This document shows positions 30,335 through 41,086 of a stretch of 64,000 nt of DNA, in pieces (within the stretch, counting starts at the first letter, position 1; the number at the start of each line of letters is the position of its first letter). A model generated the notes under the pieces. It made no database searches. It saw nothing but the letters and a program-made list of their open reading frames with translations, and was not told the origin of the DNA. Position numbers and translations under genes: made by a program. Source of the stretch: Ancylobacter defluvii (GTDB lineage Bacteria; Pseudomonadota; Alphaproteobacteria; Rhizobiales; Xanthobacteraceae); assembly GCF_018390605.1 (NCBI RefSeq), contig NZ_JAHBGD010000024.1, positions 124,001 to 188,000 of the forward strand, in the 5' to 3' direction.

Positions 30335-31303
30335 ATGTCGCCGGCCCCCAACCACATCAAGGTGGCGATCATCGGCTCCGGCCCAGCCGGCTATACCGCG
30401 GCCATCTATGCCGCGCGTGCCATGCTGGAACCGGTGCTGTTCCAGGGCATCCAGCCCGGCGGACAGCTGACCATCACCACCGATGTCGAGAACTATCCTG
30501 GCTTCAAGGACCCGATCCAGGGTCCGTGGCTGATGGAGCAGATGCAGGCGCAGGCCGAGCACGTGGGCACGCGCATCATCAGCGACATCGTCACCAAGGC
30601 CGATTTCTCCTCCCGCCCGTTCCGGCTGGAAACCGATTCGGGGCAGGTGTGGATCGCCGACACGGTGGTCCTGTCGACCGGCGCCCAGGCGCGCTGGCTC
30701 GACCTGCCCTCCGAGCAGGCCTATCGGGGCTTCGGCGTCTCCGCCTGCGCCACTTGCGACGGCTTCTTCTATCGCGGCAAGGAGGTCTTCGTGATCGGCG
30801 GTGGCAACACCGCGGTCGAGGAAGCGCTGTTCCTCACCAATTTCGCCTCCAAGGTGACGGTGGTGCATCGCCGCGACAGCTTCCGCGCCGAGCGCATCCT
30901 GCAGGACCGTCTGTTCGCCCACCCCAAGGTCGAGGTGGTGTGGAACGCGGCCTTGCACGAGGTGAAGGGCGAGAATGAGCCCACCAAGGTCACCGGCGTG
31001 GTGCTGAAGAATGTCGAGACCGGCGCCTTCAGCGAACACAGAGCGGACGGCGTGTTCATCGCCATCGGCCATGCCCCGGCGACCGAACTCGTCGCCGGCC
31101 AGCTCAGGCTGAAGCCGAGCGGCTATGTGTGGACCGCCCCTTACTCCACCTCCACCTCGGTGGAAGGCGTGTTCGCGGCCGGCGACGTCGCCGATGATAT
31201 TTTCCGGCAGGCGGTGACCGCCGCCGGCATGGGCTGCATGGCTGCGCTCGAAGCGGAGCGTTTCCTCGCCGCCCGACATCCCCTCGCACATGCGGCGGAG
31301 TGA
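30335..31303 (+). CDS. trxB: Thioredoxin reductase
   Basis: 322 aa. It has the FAD site IGSGPAGYTAAIYAARA near the N terminus, the redox pair CATC (C138 and C141), the NADPH site VIGGGNTAVEEALF and the second FAD motif VFAAGDVADDIFRQAVTAAGMGC. The enzyme reduces thioredoxin with NADPH. A LysR gene starts just after it, an arrangement common in rhizobia. About 300 bases lie upstream between it and the divergent Lrp gene and must carry both promoters. Confidence 0.97.
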   Translation: MSPAPNHIKVAIIGSGPAGYTAAIYAARAMLEPVLFQGIQPGGQLTITTDVENYPGFKDPIQGPWLMEQMQAQAEHVGTRIISDIVTKADFSSRPFRLETDSGQVWIADTVVLSTGAQARWLDLPSEQAYRGFGVSACATCDGFFYRGKEVFVIGGGNTAVEEALFLTNFASKVTVVHRRDSFRAERILQDRLFAHPKVEVVWNAALHEVKGENEPTKVTGVVLKNVETGAFSEHRADGVFIAIGHAPATELVAGQLRLKPSGYVWTAPYSTSTSVEGVFAAGDVADDIFRQAVTAAGMGCMAALEAERFLAARHPLAHAAE

Positions 31304-31304
31304 T

Positions 31305-32225
31305 ATGGACGGCAAGGCGCGGGCTCGCGACATGGACTGGGACAAGCTCAAGGTCTTCCACGTCGCGGCGGAGGCCGGGTCCTTCACCCATGCCGGCGAG
31401 GCGCTGGGGCTGTCGCAGTCGGCGGTGAGCCGGCAGGTATCGGCGCTGGAGCAGGAACTCAACATCCCGCTGTTCCACCGCCACGCCCGCGGCCTGATCC
31501 TGACCGAGCAGGGCGACCTGCTCTACCGCACCGCCCATGAAGTGTTCATGAAGCTGGAGGCGGCGCGGGCCAAGCTGACCGACTCGCGCGAAAAGCCGAA
31601 TGGCGAACTGCGTGTCACCACCACCATGGGCCTCGGCACCCATTGGCTGACGGCGCGCATCGGCGAGTTTCTCGAACTCTATCCCGATATCCGCATCACG
31701 CTGATCCTGACCGATGACGAACTCGACCTCGCCATGCGCGAGGCTGATGTCGCCATCCGCCTGCGCCAGCCGGTGCAGCCGGACCTGATCCAGCGCAAGC
31801 TGTTCACCGTGCATTTCCATGCCTTCGCCTCGGCGGAATACCTCAAGCGCAACGGTCATCCGCGCACGCTGGACGAACTCGACAAGCACCGCATCATCCT
31901 GCTCGGCGGCCCGATCCCCTCCTATTTCCAGGGCCTGAACTGGCTGGAGCGGGCGGGCCTCGAGGACGGACAGGATGGGCGCGTGCCCTCGCTGTCGGTC
32001 AATAACGTGCTCGGCCTCAAGCGGGCAGTGGAGCGCGGGGTGGGCATCGGCATCGTGCCGGACTACCTGCTGGAAGACTCGGCGACGCTGGTGCAGCTGT
32101 TTCCGGAACGGCCGACGCCGACGCTGGAAGCCTATTTCGTCTATCCGCAGGAAATGCGCTCGGTGGCCCGCATCCAAGTGTTCCGCGACTTCCTGGTCGC
32201 CAAGGCGCAGCGCTGGAACTTCTGA
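31305..32225 (+). CDS. LysR-family regulator linked to trxB
   Basis: 306 aa. The N-terminal winged helix (MDWDKLKVFHVAAEAGSFTHAGEALGLSQSAVSRQVSALE) is followed by a ligand-binding domain (GELRVTTTMGLGTHWLTARIGEFLELYPDI and so on) as in LysR regulators. Start 31305 is preferred because GGCGGAG lies just upstream; ATG 31290 is possible. It begins one base after the trxB stop and is most likely co-transcribed. Ligand unknown; a role in thiol stress is inferred only from position. Confidence 0.92.
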   Translation: MDGKARARDMDWDKLKVFHVAAEAGSFTHAGEALGLSQSAVSRQVSALEQELNIPLFHRHARGLILTEQGDLLYRTAHEVFMKLEAARAKLTDSREKPNGELRVTTTMGLGTHWLTARIGEFLELYPDIRITLILTDDELDLAMREADVAIRLRQPVQPDLIQRKLFTVHFHAFASAEYLKRNGHPRTLDELDKHRIILLGGPIPSYFQGLNWLERAGLEDGQDGRVPSLSVNNVLGLKRAVERGVGIGIVPDYLLEDSATLVQLFPERPTPTLEAYFVYPQEMRSVARIQVFRDFLVAKAQRWNF

Positions 32226-32520
32226 CACGCCTCACTGTCTAGTTTTTATGCACACGCCGTTTCGGGGGCGTGGATGGAGCACAGCACGCAGCCGAAAGAT
32301 TTGCGGAAATCAACGCAAACTTGACCTGAATCGTTATAAAATTGTCGCAGAAATGCGAACTGACGACAGATCATTGCTGATGCCCGTAAAACGCATGCCT
32401 GCCATGCGGGCACAATTCATTGCCAAATGCCTTATGAACAGTCATATGTTGCTTCGACGCTGATGCACCGAGTGCTTCAGCTGTTCCCCTCTGGAAGGTC
32501 GCCGCTCTGCGGCGAAACTC
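32226..32520. other. Intergenic region with possible small RNA
   Basis: About 300 bases between lysR and the strong terminator at 32521. No convincing ORF. It contains TTGACC (32321-32326) and an A-rich TATAAA at 32335-32340 that may be promoter parts, and CTGTTCCCCTCTGG at 32481-32494, a C-rich stretch of the kind used as anti-Shine-Dalgarno by small RNAs. The terminator placed without a nearby upstream gene end allows an independent RNA. Confidence 0.35.
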
Positions 32521-32548
32521 GCCGGGCTCTCTTGAGCCCGGCTTTTTT
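32521..32548 (+). terminator. Strong intrinsic terminator
   Basis: GCCGGGCTC, loop TCTT, GAGCCCGGC, then TTTTTT. It ends 18 bases before the convergent antiporter stop, and 296 bases past lysR. Confidence 0.92.
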
Positions 32549-32566
32549 CTTTCTGGAAATCGGTCT

Positions 32567-34219
32567 TCATACTCCGAGTATGTTCTCGATCATGCGGCCG
32601 GCTACTTCGCGCTCGGCATAGACCACCAGATCGGCGCCACGGCGGCGCAGGTGCTCCACCCCCTCCTCGCTATGGGCGCGGGCGGTGATGAACAGGTCGC
32701 GACGCATATGGCGGGCAGCCTCGATCAGCGCCCCGCCCTGCAATTCATCCGGTACCGTCACCATCAACGTCCGCGCGCCGGCAATGCCGGCATCCCGCAG
32801 CACTTCCGTCGGGCTGCCGCCGGCAACGATGCCGCGCCCGCCCCCACGTCGCCAGCCCTCGACCTTCAGCCGGTCCTGATCGACCACCACCAGTGGAACC
32901 TTTGCCTCGGTGAGTTGCGCGGCCACCGCGGAGCCGACTCGGCCGAGACCGACCAGGATGACCGGCCCGTCACCATAGGGCTGGTGCGGCCCGTAGATCG
33001 CGTCGGAAACCGGCACCACCGCCATTTCCTCGCGGGCAAAGCGCGCCGCCCAGCGCGCCGCCACCCTGAAGGCGAAGGGATTGAGGGCGATGGAGAGCAT
33101 CGCTCCGGCGACGATGAGGTCGCGCGCCTCCGTCGGCGCCAGGCCTTCATTGATGCCGAGGCCGATGAGGATGAACGAGAACTCGCCGATCTGCGCCAGG
33201 CTCGCCGCCACCGTCGCCGCCATGCCGTGCGAGCGGCCGAGCAAGCGCACCAGCCCGACCGCCGCCGCCGATTTGACCAGCAGGATGACGGTGAGCACCG
33301 CCACCACGTCGAGCGGCCGGCGGACCAGGATGCTCGGATCGAACAGCATGCCGACCGAGACGAAGAACAGCACCGCGAAAGCATCACGCAGAGGCAGCGA
33401 TCCTTCCGCCGCGCGATGGCTGAGATCGGATTCGCCCAGCACCAGCCCGGCGAAGAAGGCGCCGAGCGCGAAGGACACGCCGAACAGCTGCGCCGAGCCA
33501 TAGGCGATGCCCAGGGCGACTCCGAGCACGGAAAGGGTGAACAATTCGCGTGAGCCGGTGCGGGCGACCATCGCCAGCATGGCCGGTATCACCCGGCGCC
33601 CCACCACCAGCATCAGCGCCACGAACAGGGCGACGGCGCCAAGCGTGGTGCCGATCGAGGCAGCAAGGTCCGCCATGTCGGCCTGCTGCCCGCGCGCCAA
33701 CCCCGCCAGTACCGGCACCAGCACCAGCACCAGCACCATGGCGAGGTCTTCCACCACCAGCCAGCCGATGGCGACGCGGCCGTTCTCGGTCTCCAGCGCC
33801 CGCTGCTCCTCCAGCGCGCGCAGCATCACCACCGTCGAAGCCACCGACAGCGACAGGCCGAAGACCAGACCACCGGCCACCGACCAGCCCCAGATCAGTG
33901 CCAGGCCGAGGCCGACAACGGTGGCGACCGCGATCTGCGCCACCGCTCCCGGCACGGCGACGCTCCAGACCCGCAGGAGGTCGCGCAGGGTGAAGTGAAG
34001 ACCGACGCCGAACATCAGCAGGATGACGCCGAGTTCGGCCAGTTGCGGGGCGAGCGAGGTATCGGCGACGAAGCCGGGAGTATAGGGGCCGACCATCAGC
34101 CCGGCGCACAGATAGCCGACGATGGGAGACAGACGCAGCCGCGTCGCAAGATAGCCAAGGATCGCTGCCAGCACGAAGGCGAGACAGACGGTCGCGATCA
34201 ACGGCACCTGATGCGGCAT
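32567..34219 (-). CDS. Kef/YbaL-type cation:proton antiporter with TrkA-N domain
   Basis: 550 aa. The N-terminal part (1-385) is a CPA2 antiporter with about 12 helices, starting VPLIATVCLAFVLAAILGYLATRLRLSPIVGYLCAGL and containing SLSVASTVVMLRALEE and GSFALGAFFAGLVLGESDLSHR-like segments. The C-terminal part (from about 415) is a Rossmann TrkA-N domain with GPVILVGLGRVGSAVA. It exports potassium or sodium in exchange for protons, gated by nucleotide. The start at 34219 (MPHQVPLIA) fits; the longer frame to 34423 has no support. A terminator lies just beyond its 3' end. Confidence 0.93.
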   Translation of the reverse strand: MPHQVPLIATVCLAFVLAAILGYLATRLRLSPIVGYLCAGLMVGPYTPGFVADTSLAPQLAELGVILLMFGVGLHFTLRDLLRVWSVAVPGAVAQIAVATVVGLGLALIWGWSVAGGLVFGLSLSVASTVVMLRALEEQRALETENGRVAIGWLVVEDLAMVLVLVLVPVLAGLARGQQADMADLAASIGTTLGAVALFVALMLVVGRRVIPAMLAMVARTGSRELFTLSVLGVALGIAYGSAQLFGVSFALGAFFAGLVLGESDLSHRAAEGSLPLRDAFAVLFFVSVGMLFDPSILVRRPLDVVAVLTVILLVKSAAAVGLVRLLGRSHGMAATVAASLAQIGEFSFILIGLGINEGLAPTEARDLIVAGAMLSIALNPFAFRVAARWAARFAREEMAVVPVSDAIYGPHQPYGDGPVILVGLGRVGSAVAAQLTEAKVPLVVVDQDRLKVEGWRRGGGRGIVAGGSPTEVLRDAGIAGARTLMVTVPDELQGGALIEAARHMRRDLFITARAHSEEGVEHLRRRGADLVVYAEREVAGRMIENILGV

Positions 34220-34361
34220 TGCCCGGCGCCTCCCTTGCGCGTGACGGATGGGGTGTCGGGTGAGGCGGCGGACAACACCGCCGCTCACCGCAAGGTGACC
34301 GCCCAAACCCAAGGAGGCAAGCGACGAAGCCGGCCGGGCGACGATTTGCCCGGCGGGCCGG

Positions 34362-35363
34362 TCACATGAACAACTGCTCGCTGGCGGCCATGCCGGCATA
34401 GAGCCCGGCGACCTGTTCGCCATAACCGTTATAGATCAGGGTCGGACGGCGCTCGCCGGTGCCGATGTCGCGCTCGCTGGCCTGGCTCCAGCGCGGATGC
34501 GGCACCGCCGGGTTCACATTGGCCCAGAAGCCGTATTCGCGGCCCTGCACCTGCTCCCACAGCCCGACCGGGCGCTTGTCGACGAAGGAGATTCGCACGA
34601 TCGACTTCACCGACTTGAAGCCGTACTTCCACGGCAGCGCGAGGCGCAGCGGCGCACCGAACTGATTCGGCGCCGGCTTGCCATAGATGCCGGTGACGAA
34701 GAAGGCGAGGTCGTTCATTCCCTCGGCCATGGTCACGCCGTCGACATAGGGCCAGGGATAGACGAAGCGGTTCTGGCCGGGAGCCACCTCCGGGTTCACG
34801 AAGGTTTCCATGCGGATGAACTTCGCGCTGGAGAGCGGCTTGGCGAAGGCGATGAACTCGCGCACCGGGAAGCCGGTCCACGGCACCGCCATCGACCACG
34901 CCTCGACGCAGCGGTGACGGTAGAGCCGCTCCTCCAGCGGCATGGCGCGGATGATGTCGTCGATGCCGACTTCGCGCTCCTTCTCGACGAGGCCGTCGAT
35001 CTTCACCGTCCACGGCCGCCGCGGCATGCGGGCCGCAATGTCCGCGACCTGATAGTTCCGCCGGTCGGAGCCGAACTCGTAGAAATTGTTGTAATTGCCG
35101 GAGATGTCTTCCGGCGTGACCGGACGGTCGAGCGTGAAGGCCGGGTTGCGCTTTGCCGGATAAAGATCCTTGGTCGGATCATTGGCCGGATCGCCTGGCG
35201 CGGTTGCCGCCTCGGCCGGCCATCCCAGGCCGGCGGCGAGCCCTGTAGCCCCGGCGGCCAGCCCCACTCCGGCACCGAGAAGATGGCGGCGCGACAGATA
35301 AACGGATTCGGGCGTGGCGGCGCCCTCCGGCAGTTCCCAAGAGCGGCGGCGGCGGATCAGCAT
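34362..35363 (-). CDS. msrP: Periplasmic methionine sulfoxide reductase MsrP (molybdenum)
   Basis: 333 aa. A Tat signal (SRRHLLGAGVGLAAG, R25 and R26) is followed by the molybdopterin domain of the SUOX family. C152 in RHRCVEAWSM is the molybdenum ligand. Later markers are FVYPWPYVDG and LALPWKYGFKSVKSI. MsrP repairs oxidised methionines in periplasmic proteins. The start at 35363 has GGAG nearby; ATG 35375 is an alternative. The usual heme partner MsrQ (YedZ) is not visible next to it in this window, so it would have to be elsewhere. Confidence 0.95.
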   Translation of the reverse strand: MLIRRRRSWELPEGAATPESVYLSRRHLLGAGVGLAAGATGLAAGLGWPAEAATAPGDPANDPTKDLYPAKRNPAFTLDRPVTPEDISGNYNNFYEFGSDRRNYQVADIAARMPRRPWTVKIDGLVEKEREVGIDDIIRAMPLEERLYRHRCVEAWSMAVPWTGFPVREFIAFAKPLSSAKFIRMETFVNPEVAPGQNRFVYPWPYVDGVTMAEGMNDLAFFVTGIYGKPAPNQFGAPLRLALPWKYGFKSVKSIVRISFVDKRPVGLWEQVQGREYGFWANVNPAVPHPRWSQASERDIGTGERRPTLIYNGYGEQVAGLYAGMAASEQLFM

Positions 35364-35487
35364 GGTCGTCTCCATCAGCTGGCACGCAGAAGATACGTTG
35401 GAAAGACGCCCGCCGTTACAATCCTGTTGCGTTCAACTCCTCGTGCGGTCCGTGCTCGTGCGAACGCGGCGGCGTGCGAACGCGAAA

Positions 35488-35515
35488 CGGCCCGGTATCT
35501 TGCGATACCGGGCCG
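35488..35515 (-). terminator. Terminator hairpin of the DUF992 gene
   Basis: CGGCCCGGTATC, loop, GATACCGGGCCG: perfect 12-bp arms. It is 25 bases downstream of the DUF992 stop on the minus strand and is followed there by TTTC, a short T run. Confidence 0.75.
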
Positions 35516-35540
35516 CTTGCACACCGAAAGGCGGGATCGA

Positions 35541-36035
35541 TCAGTTCGGCCGGAGGGTCAGGTCGCCGACGCCGACGGCAAGGTTCACGCCGGTCTGGCC
35601 TTCGACGCTGAACGGCTGCAGCGCGATGGTGTTCTGGGAGCCGCCGAGCAGTGCGTTGCCGCCGACGCCGACGCCGAGAGCGACGCTACCCGACACGCCA
35701 GCATAGCGGCCGGCGAGATCGCTGGAATCGATGCGGGTGGTCGGCGCGAACACGCCCCAGATCAGGGCGTTGCGACCGGTGACGCCGACATCGAGGCCCC
35801 AGCGGCGAATGGTGCCCTCATAGGCATAGCGCGCGCCGCGACGGGTGACGAACCGGCAATCGAGTGTGCGCTTCGAACCGATGATGAAGCTCACCGACCT
35901 GGAGCCGGTGCACTCCAGCGTGCCAACCTGCACGCGGTTTATCTGCTGCGCCGAGGCCGGCGTTGCCAGGACGCCACCGAAGCCGGCAGCCAGCGTCGCC
36001 GCGAAAACGCCGAGCGTCACATATTTGCGAAACAT
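35541..36035 (-). CDS. DUF992 exported protein
   Basis: 164 aa. A Sec signal peptide (MFRKYVTLGVFAATLAAGFGG, cut near SAQQ) is followed by a beta-rich domain with RVQVGTLECTG, FIIGSKRTLDCRFV and GVGVGGNALLGGS, the DUF992 pattern found in many Hyphomicrobiales. Two cysteines (in TLECTG and LDCRF) may form a disulfide. Location is the periplasm or outer surface. Function is unknown. It is a single gene with its own terminator. Confidence 0.9.
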   Translation of the reverse strand: MFRKYVTLGVFAATLAAGFGGVLATPASAQQINRVQVGTLECTGSRSVSFIIGSKRTLDCRFVTRRGARYAYEGTIRRWGLDVGVTGRNALIWGVFAPTTRIDSSDLAGRYAGVSGSVALGVGVGGNALLGGSQNTIALQPFSVEGQTGVNLAVGVGDLTLRPN

Positions 36036-36123
36036 GATCGATCTCCTTGGACCAAGCGCCTCTGCGCCGGAAACGGGACCATTAGGGGGACCGGCGACTG
36101 CCGGCCCGCCCCATACTATTACC

Positions 36124-38104
<1,981 letters not shown>

Positions 38105-38241
38105 CGCGCATTAACCTCCTGCCGCGAAATTGCCCCGAAATCGCGCGGCATCGCCCAAGTACCGTCGACGGCGAGCCGCGTTCACCATCGAAACTCTCTC
38201 CATCGCAACGGAATGCTCCGGCGCCGGATGAGGATTTCGCC

Positions 38242-38553
38242 ATGCCGCACCACGATGTCGTCGCCGCCGCCGAGGTGAAGCACACTTCGGTCCGCCGCTT
38301 TCGCCGGGCGCTGATGGAAGCCGGCGTCGTGCTCACCCTGACGCTCGCCATCGTGGCGGTGCTGTGCATGTTCGGGCTGCAGGCGGCCTCGGCGATGGAA
38401 ATCGGCGTGCTTGACGGCGTCGATCCCAGCGGGCGGCTCACCATCGGTGCCATGCTGCTTGCCGCCTTCGTCGCCCTGTGCGGCCTGTCGAGCTACATGC
38501 TGCGCAACACGCTGCAAACCGTCGAGCCGCGGCATCGGCGCCGCCAGGGCTGA
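38242..38553 (+). CDS. Small membrane protein, two predicted helices
   Basis: 103 aa, start ATG with GAGGA upstream. A basic N terminus (KHTSVRRFRRAL) precedes one helix (GVVLTLTLAIVAVLCMFGLQAAS) and a second (LTIGAMLLAAFVALCGLSSYML) and a basic tail. No family recognised. It lies 137 bases after the GST gene. Confidence 0.65.
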   Translation: MPHHDVVAAAEVKHTSVRRFRRALMEAGVVLTLTLAIVAVLCMFGLQAASAMEIGVLDGVDPSGRLTIGAMLLAAFVALCGLSSYMLRNTLQTVEPRHRRRQG

Positions 38554-38691
38554 CCCGCCGTCCGAGGGCGCCGGTGACGCGGGTTTGACCGCGCCGGCGG
38601 CATGTTGTCGGCACCGGCCGTTGCCTGTGCCGCCCGCTCTGATCTAACGATGCGTAAGGTCGTCCGGCCGGAGAGCCAACCGGAGAGCATC

Positions 38692-39852
38692 GTGATCCGC
38701 CCCTTCCGCATCGTCGTCTTGTCTCTCACCCTCGCTTTGCTTGCGAACCCGGCGCCGGCACAGGATGCCGCGCCCGCCGGCATCCGCACCTCCGCCGGCA
38801 CGATGAGCGTTGAAACCGTCGCCGGCGGCTTCGAGAACCCCTGGAGCCTCGCCTTCCTGCCGGATGGGCGCATGCTGGTGACGGAGCGGCCGGGCCGGCT
38901 GCGGATCGTAAACCGATCCGGCACCGTCTCGGCGCCGGTGGCCGGCATGCCGCCGGTCTATGCCAACGGCCAGGGCGGGCTGCTCGACATCGTGCCGGCG
39001 CCGGATTTCGAGACCAGCCGGCTGATCTATTTCTCCTACGCCGAACCGCGCGAGGGCAGCTCGGGCACCAGCGTCGCCCGGGCGAAGCTCAGCGAGAATG
39101 GCGGCGGCGCCCGGCTGGAGAACCTCGAGGTGATCTTCCGCCAGCAGCCGGCCGCCGGCGGCTCCAGCCATTACGGCTCGCGCCTCGCCTTCGGCCGCGA
39201 CGGCACGCTGTTCGTCACCCTCGGCGACCGCTATTCGCTGCGCGGCGAGGTGCAGAAGCTGTCGACCCATATCGGCAAGATCGTGCGCATCAACCCCGAC
39301 GGCTCGACGCCGGCCGACAACCCCTTCGCCAAGACGGCGAATGCGCGGCCGGAGATCTGGAGCCTCGGCCACCGCAACGTGCAGGGCGCGGCCATCGACC
39401 CGCAAACCGGCCGGCTGTGGACGGTCGAGCACGGTGCGCGCGGCGGCGACGAGCTCAACCACCCCGAGGCCGGCATGAATTACGGCTGGCCGGTGATCAC
39501 CTATGGCCGCGACTATTCCGGGCTGGCGATCGGCGAAGGCACCGCCAAGCCGGGCATGGAACAGCCGGTGAAATATTGGGATCCCTCCATCTCCCCGGCC
39601 GGGCTCGCCTTCTATACCGGCAACCTCATTCCAGGCTGGAAGGGCGATCTGTTCACCGGCGGCCTCTCGGGCACCCGCCTGGTGCGGCTGCGGCTCGATC
39701 CCTCCCGCGAGCGGGTGGTCGAGGAGGAAGCGCTGCTCACCGAGCGCGGCGAGCGCATCCGCGATGTGCGGCAGGGGCCGGACGGGGCGCTGTGGCTGCT
39801 CACCGACGATCCCGGCGAGGGGCGGCTGCTGCGCCTCGCGCCGGGAGAGTGA
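38692..39852 (+). CDS. PQQ-type soluble sugar dehydrogenase, exported
   Basis: 386 aa from a GTG at 38692 with CCGGAGAGCATC upstream. The signal peptide is IRPFRIVVLSLTLALLANPAPAQ. The mature part is the GSDH/Asd beta-propeller: FENPWSLAFLPDGRMLVTERPGRLRI, SSHYGSRLAFGRDGTLFVTLGDR with the cofactor-region histidine, SLGHRNVQGAAIDPQTGRLWTVEHGARGGDELNHPEAGMNYGWP. The family oxidises aldoses in the periplasm with pyrroloquinoline quinone. No PQQ synthesis genes occur in this window, so cofactor supply must come from elsewhere. Confidence 0.92.
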   Translation: MIRPFRIVVLSLTLALLANPAPAQDAAPAGIRTSAGTMSVETVAGGFENPWSLAFLPDGRMLVTERPGRLRIVNRSGTVSAPVAGMPPVYANGQGGLLDIVPAPDFETSRLIYFSYAEPREGSSGTSVARAKLSENGGGARLENLEVIFRQQPAAGGSSHYGSRLAFGRDGTLFVTLGDRYSLRGEVQKLSTHIGKIVRINPDGSTPADNPFAKTANARPEIWSLGHRNVQGAAIDPQTGRLWTVEHGARGGDELNHPEAGMNYGWPVITYGRDYSGLAIGEGTAKPGMEQPVKYWDPSISPAGLAFYTGNLIPGWKGDLFTGGLSGTRLVRLRLDPSRERVVEEEALLTERGERIRDVRQGPDGALWLLTDDPGEGRLLRLAPGE

Positions 39853-39865
39853 CCGGCCGCCTCGC

Positions 39866-40228
39866 CTACCACTTCTGGAAGATGAACCACGCCCCCAGCG
39901 CGATGAAGGCAAAGCCGATGGCGTGGTTCCAGCCGAGCGGCTCCTTCAGCCAGAACACCGAGAAGCCGGCGAACACGATGAGGGTGATGACCTCCTGCAT
40001 GGTCTTGAGCTCGGCGGTCGCGTACACGGCCGAGCCGATGCGATTGGCCGGCACGGCGAGGCAATACTCGAAGAAGGCGATGCCCCAGCTGGCCAGCACG
40101 GCGATGAATAGCGGCGCCGACTTGTGCTTGAGATGGCCGTACCAGGCGAAGGTCATGAAGATGTTGGAAGCAGTGAGCAGCAGGAGCGGCAGCAGCGCGG
40201 GGGGAAACAATGAGGTGAGCGCGGGCAT
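39866..40228 (-). CDS. DUF486 small transporter-like membrane protein
   Basis: 120 aa with four hydrophobic segments: SLFPPALLPLLLLTASNIFMTFAW, HKSAPLFIAVLASWGIAFFEYCL, LKTMQEVITLIVFAGFSVFWL and HAIGFAFIALGAWFIFQ. This is the DUF486 family, a half-size relative of the drug/metabolite transporter superfamily. Start ATG 40228 with GAGAG upstream; the frame to 40276 is less likely. It converges on the sugar dehydrogenase with 13 bases between. Substrate unknown. Confidence 0.85.
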   Translation of the reverse strand: MPALTSLFPPALLPLLLLTASNIFMTFAWYGHLKHKSAPLFIAVLASWGIAFFEYCLAVPANRIGSAVYATAELKTMQEVITLIVFAGFSVFWLKEPLGWNHAIGFAFIALGAWFIFQKW

Positions 40229-40315
40229 GAATATCTCTCGCGGGAGGAACCGGCGAGAGATAGCGCCCACCACCATGGCGTCAATGCGTCCGTCGCCGCG
40301 GAGCGGCCGGACGCC

Positions 40316-41008
40316 TCACATCTCGACCCATTGCCGAAGCAGGTTGTGATAGACGTTGGTCAGCGACAGCACCGCCGGGGAATCGATCGGCACCGCCTCG
40401 CGGGTCTGCACGATGGCGACGTCGAGATCGTAGAGCAGTGCGCGGCGACCGTCGTCCTTGATCATAGACTGGCTCCAGAAGAAGCTCGACCAGCGGCTGC
40501 CGCGGGTGATCTGTTTCACCGCGTGGAGACTGCTCGCCGGATAGACCACCATGTGGCCGGCCGGCAGCTTCACCTCCTGGCCGCCGAACGTGTCCTCGAT
40601 CACCAGTTCGCCGCCGTCATAATCCTCGGGATCGGTGAGGAAGAGGGTGCTGGAAACGTCCGCCCGCATGCGCGCGCCGGTGCCGGGAATGGCGCGGATG
40701 GCGCTGTCGACATGCGCGCCGAACTCCATGCCGACATCGTAGCGATTGAACATCGGCGGCAGCACCCGCAGCGGCATGGCGGCGGAATTGAACACCGGGT
40801 TGCGGCCGAGCGCCCGCAGGATGAGATCGCCGAGCTCGCGCGCCTCGGCGGAATCCTCGGGGATCTGCAAATTTTTCTTGGCCATGGCCGCCTGCGCGCC
40901 GGCGGTGGCGCGGCCGTCGACCCAGCGCGAGGCCTCCAGCACGCGGCGGCAATGGGCGACCTCCTCGCGGGTCAGCACGTCGGGGATGGTCACGAGCATG
41001 GGGCGCAT
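40316..41008 (-). CDS. piuC: Fe(II)/2-oxoglutarate dioxygenase PiuC/YbiX
   Basis: 230 aa. It has the PiuC start [29 protein letters not shown], the iron ligands H99 and D101 (AHVDSAI) and H162 (LHAVKQI), and an arginine (around 169-172) for 2-oxoglutarate. The family is an oxygenase linked to siderophore-receptor genes in gamma- and alphaproteobacteria, with unknown substrate. It follows the TonB receptor on the same strand after 78 bases, so both are probably one iron-regulated transcript. The start could be 41008 or 40999. Confidence 0.93.
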   Translation of the reverse strand: MRPMLVTIPDVLTREEVAHCRRVLEASRWVDGRATAGAQAAMAKKNLQIPEDSAEARELGDLILRALGRNPVFNSAAMPLRVLPPMFNRYDVGMEFGAHVDSAIRAIPGTGARMRADVSSTLFLTDPEDYDGGELVIEDTFGGQEVKLPAGHMVVYPASSLHAVKQITRGSRWSSFFWSQSMIKDDGRRALLYDLDVAIVQTREAVPIDSPAVLSLTNVYHNLLRQWVEM

Positions 41009-41086
41009 CCGAATGAAAAGAGGGGGAAAGCAGGCGTCGCCTGCCCTCCCCCGAAAGTGAGACGGTCGATTTGATACGGAGGTCGC

